In this document: one piece after another, positions 15,967-23,581 of the stretch | Layout of the letters: every line of letters begins with the position of its first letter | Numbering within the stretch: position 1 is the stretch's first letter | Source: an uncultured delta proteobacterium | GTDB taxonomy: Bacteria; Myxococcota_A; Polyangia; Polyangiales; Ga0077539 | NCBI GenBank assembly: GCA_903845045.1 | Contig: CAIMWA010000277.1 | Coordinates: 1-57,936, forward strand | Direction: 5' to 3' | DNA: 57,936 bases | Position numbers and translations under genes: made by a program | The notes under the pieces: model-generated | The model's database searches: none | The model's input: only the letters and a program-made list of their open reading frames with translations | Told to the model about the DNA's origin: nothing

Positions 15967-16230
15967 ATGAAAAAGTCTGAAATCGTAGTCGGGAATGTTT
16001 ACGGGAACGGCAATGGAGCGTGGCGAAAAGTCATAGCTGCTGGTCCTGAGTACGTTGCATATCCTAGTCAGGTCGAAACTGACAATCTACGCTATGCGTT
16101 GGTCACCGTCCGCAGATCGGGACCAAAGCGCAGCCCTGACAGCAACTGCACAAGAGCGTCTTTTGCCTCTTGGGCAAAAACTGATGGCACGGGAGCCCCC
16201 GCCGAGGTTCTGAGGGCGCTCTCTCGATAG
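15967..16230 (+). CDS. small hypothetical protein
   Basis: An 87-aa protein starting at ATG 15967, seven bases after GGAGGG (15954-15959). It opens KKSEIVVGNVYGNGNGAWRK and ends with a RASFASWAKT segment; small phage proteins with this outline are common, without a known function. It is the last plus-strand gene before the convergent late operon, 24 bases from the holin stop. Confidence 0.7.
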   Translation: MKKSEIVVGNVYGNGNGAWRKVIAAGPEYVAYPSQVETDNLRYALVTVRRSGPKRSPDSNCTRASFASWAKTDGTGAPAEVLRALSR

Positions 16231-16254
16231 CCCCGGCTGGCGCGGCTGGAACGC

Positions 16255-16821
16255 CTATTTTATCGGCTCCGCCTGGGCTAACAGGGCGGTCTTGGCCGCG
16301 GAGCCGGCTGACGATCCGAAGTAATACGCGAGCACGAGCATCAGGGCAGCGTCGAGCGTACGGAGGCCGTCAGTGACCTGGGGCGGCACGCTGGAAGCGA
16401 ACATCACGGCGGCATAGGCGGCCACCCAGGCGACGAGGACGACGATAGCCAGAGCCCTGGGCGCCCAGTCTTTGACGCTCATCTCGCGCTGGCGGGCGCT
16501 GTCCCTGTCCTTAACGGCGAGGGTTTCGAGGTCAATGCCGGCGGCGGCCAGCTTCTCGGCGTGGGCGAGATCGGCTTGGTGCAGCGCGACGAGCTGATCG
16601 GGCGTCGCCGTGGCGGCGGCTGCGAGGGCCACCTGTGCGCGGGAGGCCAGCGGGGTGTCCTCGGGCGGGGTGAGGCCGAACTGCTGCTCCAGGGCTGACA
16701 CAGCGACGCCAGCGAGGGGTCCGAGCGGCCCGCCCACGGCGGTGCCAAGCATCCCGGCGACAGTGGGGGCGGCTTGCAGCAGAAGGTCGAAGCCTTGGCC
16801 GGCGAGTTTCGAGAGGTCCAT
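16255..16821 (-). CDS. putative holin, GTA three-helix type
   Basis: A 188-aa membrane protein. The C-terminal part has REMSVKDWAPRALAIV and two strong hydrophobic segments (ALAIVVLVAWVAAYAAVMFA and a second near residues 150-170), as in the three-helix holin family first described from gene transfer agents. The N-terminal half is Ala/Gly-rich with weaker hydrophobicity. ATG 16821 overlaps the endolysin stop, and the longer upstream frame is shadow. It would make the membrane lesion that releases or activates the endolysin and is the last gene of the late operon. Confidence 0.7.
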   Translation of the reverse strand: MDLSKLAGQGFDLLLQAAPTVAGMLGTAVGGPLGPLAGVAVSALEQQFGLTPPEDTPLASRAQVALAAAATATPDQLVALHQADLAHAEKLAAAGIDLETLAVKDRDSARQREMSVKDWAPRALAIVVLVAWVAAYAAVMFASSVPPQVTDGLRTLDAALMLVLAYYFGSSAGSAAKTALLAQAEPIK

Positions 16822-17309
16822 CACAGGCTCCGGAGCGAAAGGGCGAGGCAGGCCATCAAGCGGCGGGACCAGCCGAGGCCATAGCGGGTGAAGCCCGGCA
16901 GCGAGCCGTAGCGCAGGGCGCGCCGGGCGGCGAACTCGACGATGACGTCGACGAGGGGCACCTTGGTCAGCGCCGACAGAGTGGCGGGGCCGATCGCGCC
17001 GTCGGCGGTGACCCCGAGGACGGCCTGGAGGCTGCGAGCGGCGTAGCCGCAGCCCTGGTTGACGGCGGCGTCGAAGTAGACGATCGCCAGGGCCGGCGGC
17101 AGTTTGTCGGCGTTGCTGCCCAGCCAATAGACCTCGCGATAGATCGCGATCGCCGCCTCACGGGTGAGATTGCGGATGTCCACGTCAGGGTGGCTCTTTT
17201 TGTCGATCCCAAAGTTGGTCTCGCCGCCGGGATCGTTGGGGTCGTTCTCGTACCCGCCCTCTCGCTGCAGGACGAAGGTAACGGCAGTCGTGAAAGCGTC
17301 GTCGGACAT
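16821..17309 (-). CDS. endolysin, glycoside hydrolase family 108
   Basis: A 162-aa muramidase. The N-terminus carries the GH108 signature REGGYENDPNDPGGETNFGI with catalytic Glu17, and the second half, with ADGAIGPATLSAL, resembles the peptidoglycan-binding end of this family. No signal peptide is visible, so export should depend on the neighbouring holin. The gene lies directly after the tailspike and overlaps the holin start, forming the lysis cassette. Confidence 0.88.
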   Translation of the reverse strand: MSDDAFTTAVTFVLQREGGYENDPNDPGGETNFGIDKKSHPDVDIRNLTREAAIAIYREVYWLGSNADKLPPALAIVYFDAAVNQGCGYAARSLQAVLGVTADGAIGPATLSALTKVPLVDVIVEFAARRALRYGSLPGFTRYGLGWSRRLMACLALSLRSL

Positions 17310-17336
17310 TTGGAAGCCTTCGGTCGGAGCCAGAAA

Positions 17337-19202
17337 CTACACGGGCTGGACGTGGCGCGCACGCACCCTATAGTACGAAGACGCCGATCCGCATATCGTG
17401 ATGGAAGTACCCGATATTAGCTTTGCCACGGCCTTATACAGTATGTTGGGGGCAAAACCCCCTATGTCGTAAGTGCCGGCCGCAGTACTCGTATCCTGCA
17501 CGGTCTTCTCGTAAGTGCCCTTGTACGCGATGGATGTCCCGCCCCCGATCGTGCACTCTAACCGGGTGTAGCTCAAGACGGAGTAGGAGGCGCCGTTGTC
17601 GTACGACACCAGCATCTCTATGTCGGCTGCGGCTGCGCCCGAGGCGCTTGTCAGGTAATAATCGAAGCTCACATTAATCTCCCGGAGAAGATCAATGTTT
17701 TGCACCAGCGTAACGTAGGCTGCGCCATCAGTCGTAATGTCGGCGTAGCTTCCAGACGAGATTACTTGGTCGCCGCCTGTCTTCTTCAGCTCCGTCCATT
17801 GCCTACCAAACTGCCCCCCGTACAGAGTAGCCCTTACCGCGCTGCCGTTTCTGGTCGTGAGCAAATCAATAGTGCTATCGCTGGTTTCGTTGTAGTTAAC
17901 GACGACGTTGGCGGCGCCGAGCTGGGCGCCGATGTTGGCTATCTGCCAGTACCTGACATCGTAGCGGTTATTGCCTCCCGCGTCTTGGACTAGGGACGAG
18001 GCGCCCCCGAGGTCCACGTTAAAGTAGTTGCCCGTGCCGACGGTAACTTTGATGCACCTGGCCGCGGTGGGGTCGGTCCACGCTATCCTGACGTTGCCCG
18101 TACCGGCTATTGGCGCCCCAACAAACGTGACGCGAACGTTCGAGCAATGTACGTTCGTTGTGCCAGCCGGGATGTTTACAGAGCCGCTGTCTGTGTTCGC
18201 CAGAGTGTAGTCGGTCGCTATGGCTTTTTTCGACCAAACACCATTGGCGTCTTTAGTGTAGACTTTGATGCCGGACTCTTGCCACAAGTAGTTGCCTGCG
18301 CCAAGCGCCAAGTCGAACGCTACTGTACTGCCGTCACCGTTGTACGAACCGCCGCCCGCCGTGATCTGCCCGTACAGGATGCCGTTGAAATAGCAGGCTT
18401 GCGGCTTGTTAGCTACACCCGTGTCGAGCAAGCAATACCTGGGGTAACCATTCGTGGGGTTAGGGTATTTCGAAAGGCCCACCGTGATATTTTCAAAATG
18501 ATTCAAAGCGTAGCCTACGCTGGCAGCGTCACGAGTGATGCCGTCAACGAAGTCTTGGATGTAAAGGTTACGGAACGTGCAATAGTTACTAGGCCCCGTG
18601 TACAAGCCGCAGGTTACGGTTGCAACAGCGGACACATCAGCGTTGCCCCGCAGAGATAGGTCGGATACCATGACCTGAGTGGTGTTAGCGGAGGGATCGT
18701 TAAACACAAACCCATTGGTGTCAGCGGTAAACCTAAGCTGACAGGTATACATTCCGCCGCCGATGACTTTCGAACCGCCATACAGCTTCAGCGCCGCGCC
18801 AACCTTGTAGTAGCCGTTGCCGCCGCCGGCTTGCGTCGGAGGGTTGGGAATGTACACCGACTGGTCTACAACTTTAGAACTCGCGCGGTAGCAGGCGTCA
18901 ATGGTGGCTTGGATGGCCGAGGCGTTGTCTGTCACCCCGCTATCGCCTTTCGCGCCGAACCACAGTACGCTGTAGGGCAGTCCATCCGTGCTGCGGAGAT
19001 ACCGGTGCCCGCCAGCGTCCACGATGATCGTACCGCCGTTATCTGCGGAGGTGGTGTCAGACGCATTTAAGTAGAACGTTCCTTCGCCCCCGTCCATTCC
19101 TGAGTAGTACCCCTGCACGTACAAGGTCTGGGTGGGGTTCACGTTAAGGCGCAAAGCCGCGATGTTGGCGATGGTGGTAACGGCGGCGGGGTTATAAGCC
19201 AT
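17337..19202 (-). CDS. tailspike/tail fibre protein with pectin-lyase-like fold
   Basis: A 621-aa virion protein. The N-terminus (ANIAALRLN, YVQGYYSGMDGGEGTFYLN) and the segment VLWFGAKGDSGVTDNASAIQ near residue 80 are typical of phage tailspikes with a right-handed beta-helix, often polysaccharide-degrading. The C-terminal about 150 residues are beta-rich and probably form a trimerisation or binding domain. Catalytic residues cannot be assigned by eye. It should recognise, and may degrade, the host capsule or O-antigen. Confidence 0.8.
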   Translation of the reverse strand: MAYNPAAVTTIANIAALRLNVNPTQTLYVQGYYSGMDGGEGTFYLNASDTTSADNGGTIIVDAGGHRYLRSTDGLPYSVLWFGAKGDSGVTDNASAIQATIDACYRASSKVVDQSVYIPNPPTQAGGGNGYYKVGAALKLYGGSKVIGGGMYTCQLRFTADTNGFVFNDPSANTTQVMVSDLSLRGNADVSAVATVTCGLYTGPSNYCTFRNLYIQDFVDGITRDAASVGYALNHFENITVGLSKYPNPTNGYPRYCLLDTGVANKPQACYFNGILYGQITAGGGSYNGDGSTVAFDLALGAGNYLWQESGIKVYTKDANGVWSKKAIATDYTLANTDSGSVNIPAGTTNVHCSNVRVTFVGAPIAGTGNVRIAWTDPTAARCIKVTVGTGNYFNVDLGGASSLVQDAGGNNRYDVRYWQIANIGAQLGAANVVVNYNETSDSTIDLLTTRNGSAVRATLYGGQFGRQWTELKKTGGDQVISSGSYADITTDGAAYVTLVQNIDLLREINVSFDYYLTSASGAAAADIEMLVSYDNGASYSVLSYTRLECTIGGGTSIAYKGTYEKTVQDTSTAAGTYDIGGFAPNILYKAVAKLISGTSITICGSASSYYRVRARHVQPV

Positions 19203-19219
19203 CCTAGTTATCCTTCACG

Positions 19220-20149
19220 TTACAGTACGTTCCACTGCGTACCGTTCCACACCATGGATATCGACCCATAAGCGCTTGTTACATAGACAGATGCCTGCCC
19301 GTCGATAGTGCAGGACGATCCGGTTATCGTGACGAAGTAAGTGCCCGCGTCCCCTTTGCCGTCTTTAACGGTGATAACCGTGCCAGGGGTTAGGTCGCTG
19401 GGCATCGTAACGGTGGTCGCGGCCCCGACCGTTTTGTTAAGCACCACAATGTTATCGGTGCTGGTGACGGCCACCCCTCCAGGTGCAGTAACCACACGCA
19501 AAGCCTGCAAAATGACGGTCTGGGCCTGCGATACAGGCCCCCAAATCGGCGCGCTACTGCCTTGGGACAGCAAGACTTGCCCAGTGGACCCAGGGCCGAC
19601 GGCGCCCCAAGCTGAAGCGCCCCGAGCCAAAACCACGCCCGGAGTGCTGGACGCCCCGTCCAGCACTCCTGACGTTGTGGGTACGGCAGTGACGGCGCTA
19701 GACCCGTTCCCGAACAAATACCCTGTCAACGGTATGACGGGTGCGGCGCCGAGGGTCGCGGCCCCGCTATCGCTAATCGACAGAACGGTGGTCCCGTTGA
19801 CCTTAAACTGGAGCGGGACGTGCGTCGCGCCGCCATAGGCCGTGTCCGAAAAGATCGCGCCGGTCGAGGTGTCGACGCCCATGCAAAAGGCGTTGTACGC
19901 CCCGGTGGTCGCGCCGCTGTTGATGCAGAACGGTGTTCCGCCAGAGGCTGTGACACCAAGCGTCGTGAGGTACGAGCCGACGGCACCACCGACCGATGTC
20001 CCAGCGTCACCGACAATGCCGTTCGTGACCCATCGGGCGGCATGGCCCGCTGTGACCGTGCCGCTTTGCTGAACAGACTGGGCGCCGCCTGAAGTCGGGG
20101 CGAACGCCAGCAGAACCGCCGCAAAAAAGGCGAGGAAGCGGTTGAACAT
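19220..20149 (-). CDS. tail-fibre-like protein with N-terminal signal peptide
   Basis: A 309-aa protein. ATG 20149 opens a clear Sec-type signal: MFNRFLAFFAAVLLAFAP followed by an AQ-S cleavage site. The rest is rich in Gly, Thr, Ser and Val, with GAPVIPLTGYLFGNGSSAV and STGQVLLSQGSSAPIWG, motifs I associate with phage tail-fibre or receptor-binding repeats. A signal peptide on a presumed virion protein is odd but recurs in proteins at this position in related phages. The end (SISMVWNGTQWNVL) is a common fibre C-terminus. The longer frame upstream is shadow. Confidence 0.65.
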   Translation of the reverse strand: MFNRFLAFFAAVLLAFAPTSGGAQSVQQSGTVTAGHAARWVTNGIVGDAGTSVGGAVGSYLTTLGVTASGGTPFCINSGATTGAYNAFCMGVDTSTGAIFSDTAYGGATHVPLQFKVNGTTVLSISDSGAATLGAAPVIPLTGYLFGNGSSAVTAVPTTSGVLDGASSTPGVVLARGASAWGAVGPGSTGQVLLSQGSSAPIWGPVSQAQTVILQALRVVTAPGGVAVTSTDNIVVLNKTVGAATTVTMPSDLTPGTVITVKDGKGDAGTYFVTITGSSCTIDGQASVYVTSAYGSISMVWNGTQWNVL

Positions 20150-20172
20150 GGTGGTTGCCTCGCGCTTGAGGG

Positions 20173-20805
20173 TCAGGTGAAGTCTTCGATCCAGAGGGCT
20201 TCGATCTGGAGCAGGGGCGAGGTGATCGCCGTGCTGTTCAGGTTGAGCACGAACTGCTGGGTGCTGCCGCCGCGCAAGGTCGGGAGCCGCGCACCCGGAA
20301 CGGCCGCAAAGTTCCAATCCAGTGCGTTTTCGACAGTGGCCGCCGCCGTCGTCGCCAGGGTCAAGTACCCAGAGCCGAGGATCGCACCGGTGCCGCCGAG
20401 GGTCGGGTTGGCCGTGGTGTAGGCCGCAAGGGTCGAGGTCGACGCGCCATCAGCGGTGTCAAGCGGGGCCGCAACAGGCAGCGCCAGCGACGTGGCGAGG
20501 GTCGCCGAACCGATCACGGTCGGCGTCGGGCGACGGAGCAGCGTGATCGGCACGGTAATCAGAGTGCCGGCAGTGCCCGTGATGCGCAGGCGGGCCAGCT
20601 TGACGGTCTTTGCACCGGCCGCGATCGTGAAGAAATCGGTGGCACCGGCCGCGACGGGCACGAGGCCGAGCGAGGCCGCGGCGAACGAGGCGCGAGTGCC
20701 TTCGAGCGACGTGGTGCTGGTGTAGCTGCCGTCGAAATTGGGGATCAGGTCGAACTGGCGGATCAATCCAGTGGCATCCGCCAATGGCATAGTGGGGAGC
20801 GTCAT
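20173..20805 (-). CDS. virion-associated hypothetical protein
   Basis: A 210-aa beta-rich protein with many Ala, Thr and Leu residues and no signal or membrane segment. It contains LIRQFDLIPNFDGSY near the start and WNFAAVPGARLPTLRGGSTQ near the end. It lies between the fibre-like gene and small structural-module genes, so a virion or tail role is likely, but no family is assigned. Confidence 0.6.
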   Translation of the reverse strand: MTLPTMPLADATGLIRQFDLIPNFDGSYTSTTSLEGTRASFAAASLGLVPVAAGATDFFTIAAGAKTVKLARLRITGTAGTLITVPITLLRRPTPTVIGSATLATSLALPVAAPLDTADGASTSTLAAYTTANPTLGGTGAILGSGYLTLATTAAATVENALDWNFAAVPGARLPTLRGGSTQQFVLNLNSTAITSPLLQIEALWIEDFT

Positions 20806-20821
20806 CGGGGAGCCTCCGAGG

Positions 20822-20989
20822 TCAGAACAGGTTGACGTTTTGGAGCAGGCTGATCCGCTGGTTAGCGGTCAGTTGCTGGTTCGTAGCGGTGGTGGAAGCG
20901 GTCGCGGCGGCTGACGGCAGCCCGGCCACCAGAGCCAGGACGCTGGTCTGCGGGGGCGTCGGGGTCGCGGGGTTGACGATGTAGGCCAT
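20822..20989 (-). CDS. small hypothetical protein
   Basis: A 55-aa protein from ATG 20989, which overlaps the stop of the membrane-protein gene upstream (ATGA). It is Ala/Thr-rich with a C-terminal NQQLTANQRISLLQNVNLF helix. Function unknown. The longer frame that begins at 21088 overlaps that upstream gene and is rejected. Confidence 0.55.
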   Translation of the reverse strand: MAYIVNPATPTPPQTSVLALVAGLPSAAATASTTATNQQLTANQRISLLQNVNLF

Positions 20990-21270
20990 CAGTGCCGCCT
21001 CATGACGTAGATCAAGACCCCGTACAACGCGAGGCCGCCGAGTTCCATCGGCTTCGGGTCGGGGAGCATGGTCCATAGCAAATACCATGCGGATGCGACG
21101 TAGACCAAGGTTGTCAAGGACGCAATCGCGGCAACCGCGCGCTGGGACAGGGCTTTGAGCGCCATTAACAGCAAGTTGGTGGCAACGGCCTGCTGCTGGA
21201 TCGCGGGGGAGGGCGGAGGCGCGACTTCGCGATCTTCGCCGATCTGCTGGAGGCGTGAAACGTTTGTCAT
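20989..21270 (-). CDS. small membrane protein
   Basis: A 93-aa protein with a polar N-terminus (residues 1-30) and two predicted membrane helices, AAIASLTTLVYVASAWYLLW and a second around LGGLALYGVLIYVM, ending in MRRH. Size and topology suit a small accessory holin or a membrane anchor, but no family is recognised. It overlaps both neighbours by ATGA-type junctions. Confidence 0.6.
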   Translation of the reverse strand: MTNVSRLQQIGEDREVAPPPSPAIQQQAVATNLLLMALKALSQRAVAAIASLTTLVYVASAWYLLWTMLPDPKPMELGGLALYGVLIYVMRRH

Positions 21271-21485
21271 GTCATTGTTCCCAGTTTCTTGAACTCGTCG
21301 AACGACTCGCCGTCGTCTTCTTCGGGCTTTTTGAGCTTCTTTATCCCGAGATAATACGACGTGAGTGTCTTAAATGCGTCTAACCGCTCTTGCGGTTCGT
21401 CAGATTGCAGTGCGTCGTCAGCGATGGCGTTTGCCAGTTCAGCAAGCTTTTCGCCGATTGTCGGCGCGGGTTTAGCTTTTGCCAT
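21267..21485 (-). CDS. small hypothetical charged protein
   Basis: A 72-aa protein from ATG 21485; a GTG one codon upstream is possible. The sequence is charged and helical (EKLAELANAIADDALQ; LKKPEEDDGESFDEF). It overlaps the stop of the large upstream gene by ATGA and the next start at its 3' end. In other podovirus-like phages such short helical genes sit beside internal virion proteins; a chaperone or scaffold role is only a guess. Confidence 0.6.
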   Translation of the reverse strand: MAKAKPAPTIGEKLAELANAIADDALQSDEPQERLDAFKTLTSYYLGIKKLKKPEEDDGESFDEFKKLGTMT

Positions 21486-23578
21486 CACTTGTCTTTCCGC
21501 TTACGCTTGTCAGTCTCGCCGCCTTGCGGACCCGCGGTCAAGACCGAGAGGGGCAAGCCGGGCAGGTTCGGCGCCGGGTGGAGGGCGTTTTCGCGGGCCA
21601 CGGACCGGGCGCCCAGCCAAGCCGGCCCCGCCAAGGCGCCGAGGATGCCAGCTCCCTCGCCGACGCCCGTCCCGAACCCGCCGCCGAGCACCGCCGACGC
21701 ACCGCTCGCCTTTGCCATGTCCTCAACGCTCCAGCGCTCCGGCGAGCGGCTGCTCGAGGGGGGCACGGTGAGGTCGTGGTGGTCATTGGCGAACATCGCA
21801 GCGTCCCGCATGGGTCCGGTCAGGCGGACGCCGCTGTCGAGATCGCGGCCAAGAACGCGGGCGTCTACGTTGCCGTTCGCCACGTTTGTAGCTTCCTTCA
21901 GCGTCTCGATCTGGGCTTTGACCCTTCGCGCGTCTTGGAACTTGGCGTAAAGGCCGGAGGTGGTCTTTGCCTCGGCGCTCACGCGGGCGAACAGGGGTTG
22001 GAGTTCGGCGATCTTTGCGTCGAGGGCGGCAATCTCCCCCGCGGCCCCTGCCCGACGCGCTTCGGACCAGTCAGGTAGCTTGTCGAGCATGTCTTGCTTC
22101 GCCGCGCGTTCAGCGGTCGTCTCCGCGAGTTGCTTGGCGTATCTGGCAGGGGCGTCCTTCAGCCCTTTCTCCAGGCCGTCCTCCACGGCGTCGGCGAGCG
22201 CGCGCAGTGCCCTCGCCTCGGCCTTCTGTGCGTTAACGTCGCCCGCCGACCGCAACGTGTCGCGCGCCCGGCTGCGCAATTCGGACATGACCGCGAGCGC
22301 CGTCGGGGTGTCAAGTTCGGCCCCCTGCCCGGCTACCGCGGTCCGAGCCTTGTCCAGTGAGCTACCTTTCAGCAGTTCGGGCACCTTCTCCCGTGCCACG
22401 GCGAGGTCGCCTAGAGCTTTGGTGACGGCGTCTTTAACCTTGCCGTCCAGGGGGATGGTCGGGACGGCGGTTTTCACCTGATCGTAAACGCCGCTGATCT
22501 GGTTCTCCAGCGCGGTGAACCGTGTCGGTTGCTTGGGGTTCTCCGAAACGACAGGGACTTTCGTCACGTCAGGCTCGTAGCCGAACGCCTGCTGTATTTT
22601 CGCGTTCGTGTTCTTTTGGTTTTCCCACCGCGCGGCGGCTTCAGTTTTCAGCTTGCCCGCCGTTCCGCTGACTAAAGCCTCCGCTGTCGACTCCGTGTCG
22701 CTCCGGTAGCCGAGCGGAACCGTGTACCCTGCCTTTTCGTGACCTGCCGTCGTCGGACGTTCGCTCCCTCTGGGCAGCTTGCCTGCGATCGTCCCCGCGA
22801 AAGGCGCGGCTCCGAGGGCCAAGCCAGCTACGGCCTGCCCAAGCGGCCCGGCCCCCATGTCCGCCGCGGTCTGAGCGCCGCCAGCCGCCAAGGCGCCAGA
22901 GACGCCCTGCGCCACTTCTTCGCGGCCGAGGTTCTTGGCCGCCGCCGCGACCTTCGGGCTGACCTTGCCCGAGGCGGCCAGCGCGTTTAGCCCCTTGGCA
23001 CCAAGGAACCCAGAGGCGCCACCGCTGAGAGCGGCCTCTGTGAGCTTCGCGCCCGGGGGCGTCTCAGGGACGCCTGCCGCCGTCAAACCCCTGTCGATCG
23101 TGCCGCCGATCGTCGGCAACTGCGGGGCCTGTGTGCCGGGCTCCCCGGTCAGATAGTGCAGCCCGGCCGACCCGAGGTTACCGAGACCAATCACTGCGTC
23201 CGTGAGGCCGGCAGCGGCGGGAAAGCCCACGGCGCCGAGAAGAGCACCTGGGGGACCGCCGGCCAGTCCACCGGCCACAGCCCCGGCTCCGGCTTCGGCG
23301 AGGTAAGGCGCTGCGGCGCGACCCGCCGCGATCGCTTGGCCTTTCGCGAAGCGCCCCGCCCGCTCCAGGAACGAAGCCGGCGGCTCAGTCTTCGGGGCGT
23401 TCGGTTGGCCCGGAGCGCTCGACGCCGGGGGCGGTTGGGCGGGATCACCATCCACAAAGCGGGAGTAGAAGTTGGCCGGCGGCGCATCCGCGCCCGGCTG
23501 CGGCGACGCGCCCCCGACGGGCGGAAGTGACGCCGACGCAGGGGGAAGCCCCGTGAACTGATCGTAAATTCCGGCCAT
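21485..23578 (-). CDS. putative internal virion/DNA-ejection protein
   Basis: A 697-aa protein. It has a Pro/Ala-rich start, an Ala/Gly-rich central region of about 200 residues with weakly hydrophobic helices (LAEAGAGAVAGGLAGGPPGA), a long charged coiled-coil-like part (residues about 330-590) and an Ala/Gly-rich end. Together with the two genes upstream it forms a set of three large Ala-rich proteins between tail-tube and tailspike genes, the usual place of podovirus proteins ejected with the DNA. No enzymatic motif is seen. Confidence 0.6.
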   Translation of the reverse strand: MAGIYDQFTGLPPASASLPPVGGASPQPGADAPPANFYSRFVDGDPAQPPPASSAPGQPNAPKTEPPASFLERAGRFAKGQAIAAGRAAAPYLAEAGAGAVAGGLAGGPPGALLGAVGFPAAAGLTDAVIGLGNLGSAGLHYLTGEPGTQAPQLPTIGGTIDRGLTAAGVPETPPGAKLTEAALSGGASGFLGAKGLNALAASGKVSPKVAAAAKNLGREEVAQGVSGALAAGGAQTAADMGAGPLGQAVAGLALGAAPFAGTIAGKLPRGSERPTTAGHEKAGYTVPLGYRSDTESTAEALVSGTAGKLKTEAAARWENQKNTNAKIQQAFGYEPDVTKVPVVSENPKQPTRFTALENQISGVYDQVKTAVPTIPLDGKVKDAVTKALGDLAVAREKVPELLKGSSLDKARTAVAGQGAELDTPTALAVMSELRSRARDTLRSAGDVNAQKAEARALRALADAVEDGLEKGLKDAPARYAKQLAETTAERAAKQDMLDKLPDWSEARRAGAAGEIAALDAKIAELQPLFARVSAEAKTTSGLYAKFQDARRVKAQIETLKEATNVANGNVDARVLGRDLDSGVRLTGPMRDAAMFANDHHDLTVPPSSSRSPERWSVEDMAKASGASAVLGGGFGTGVGEGAGILGALAGPAWLGARSVARENALHPAPNLPGLPLSVLTAGPQGGETDKRKRKDK

Positions 23579-23581
23579 GGT

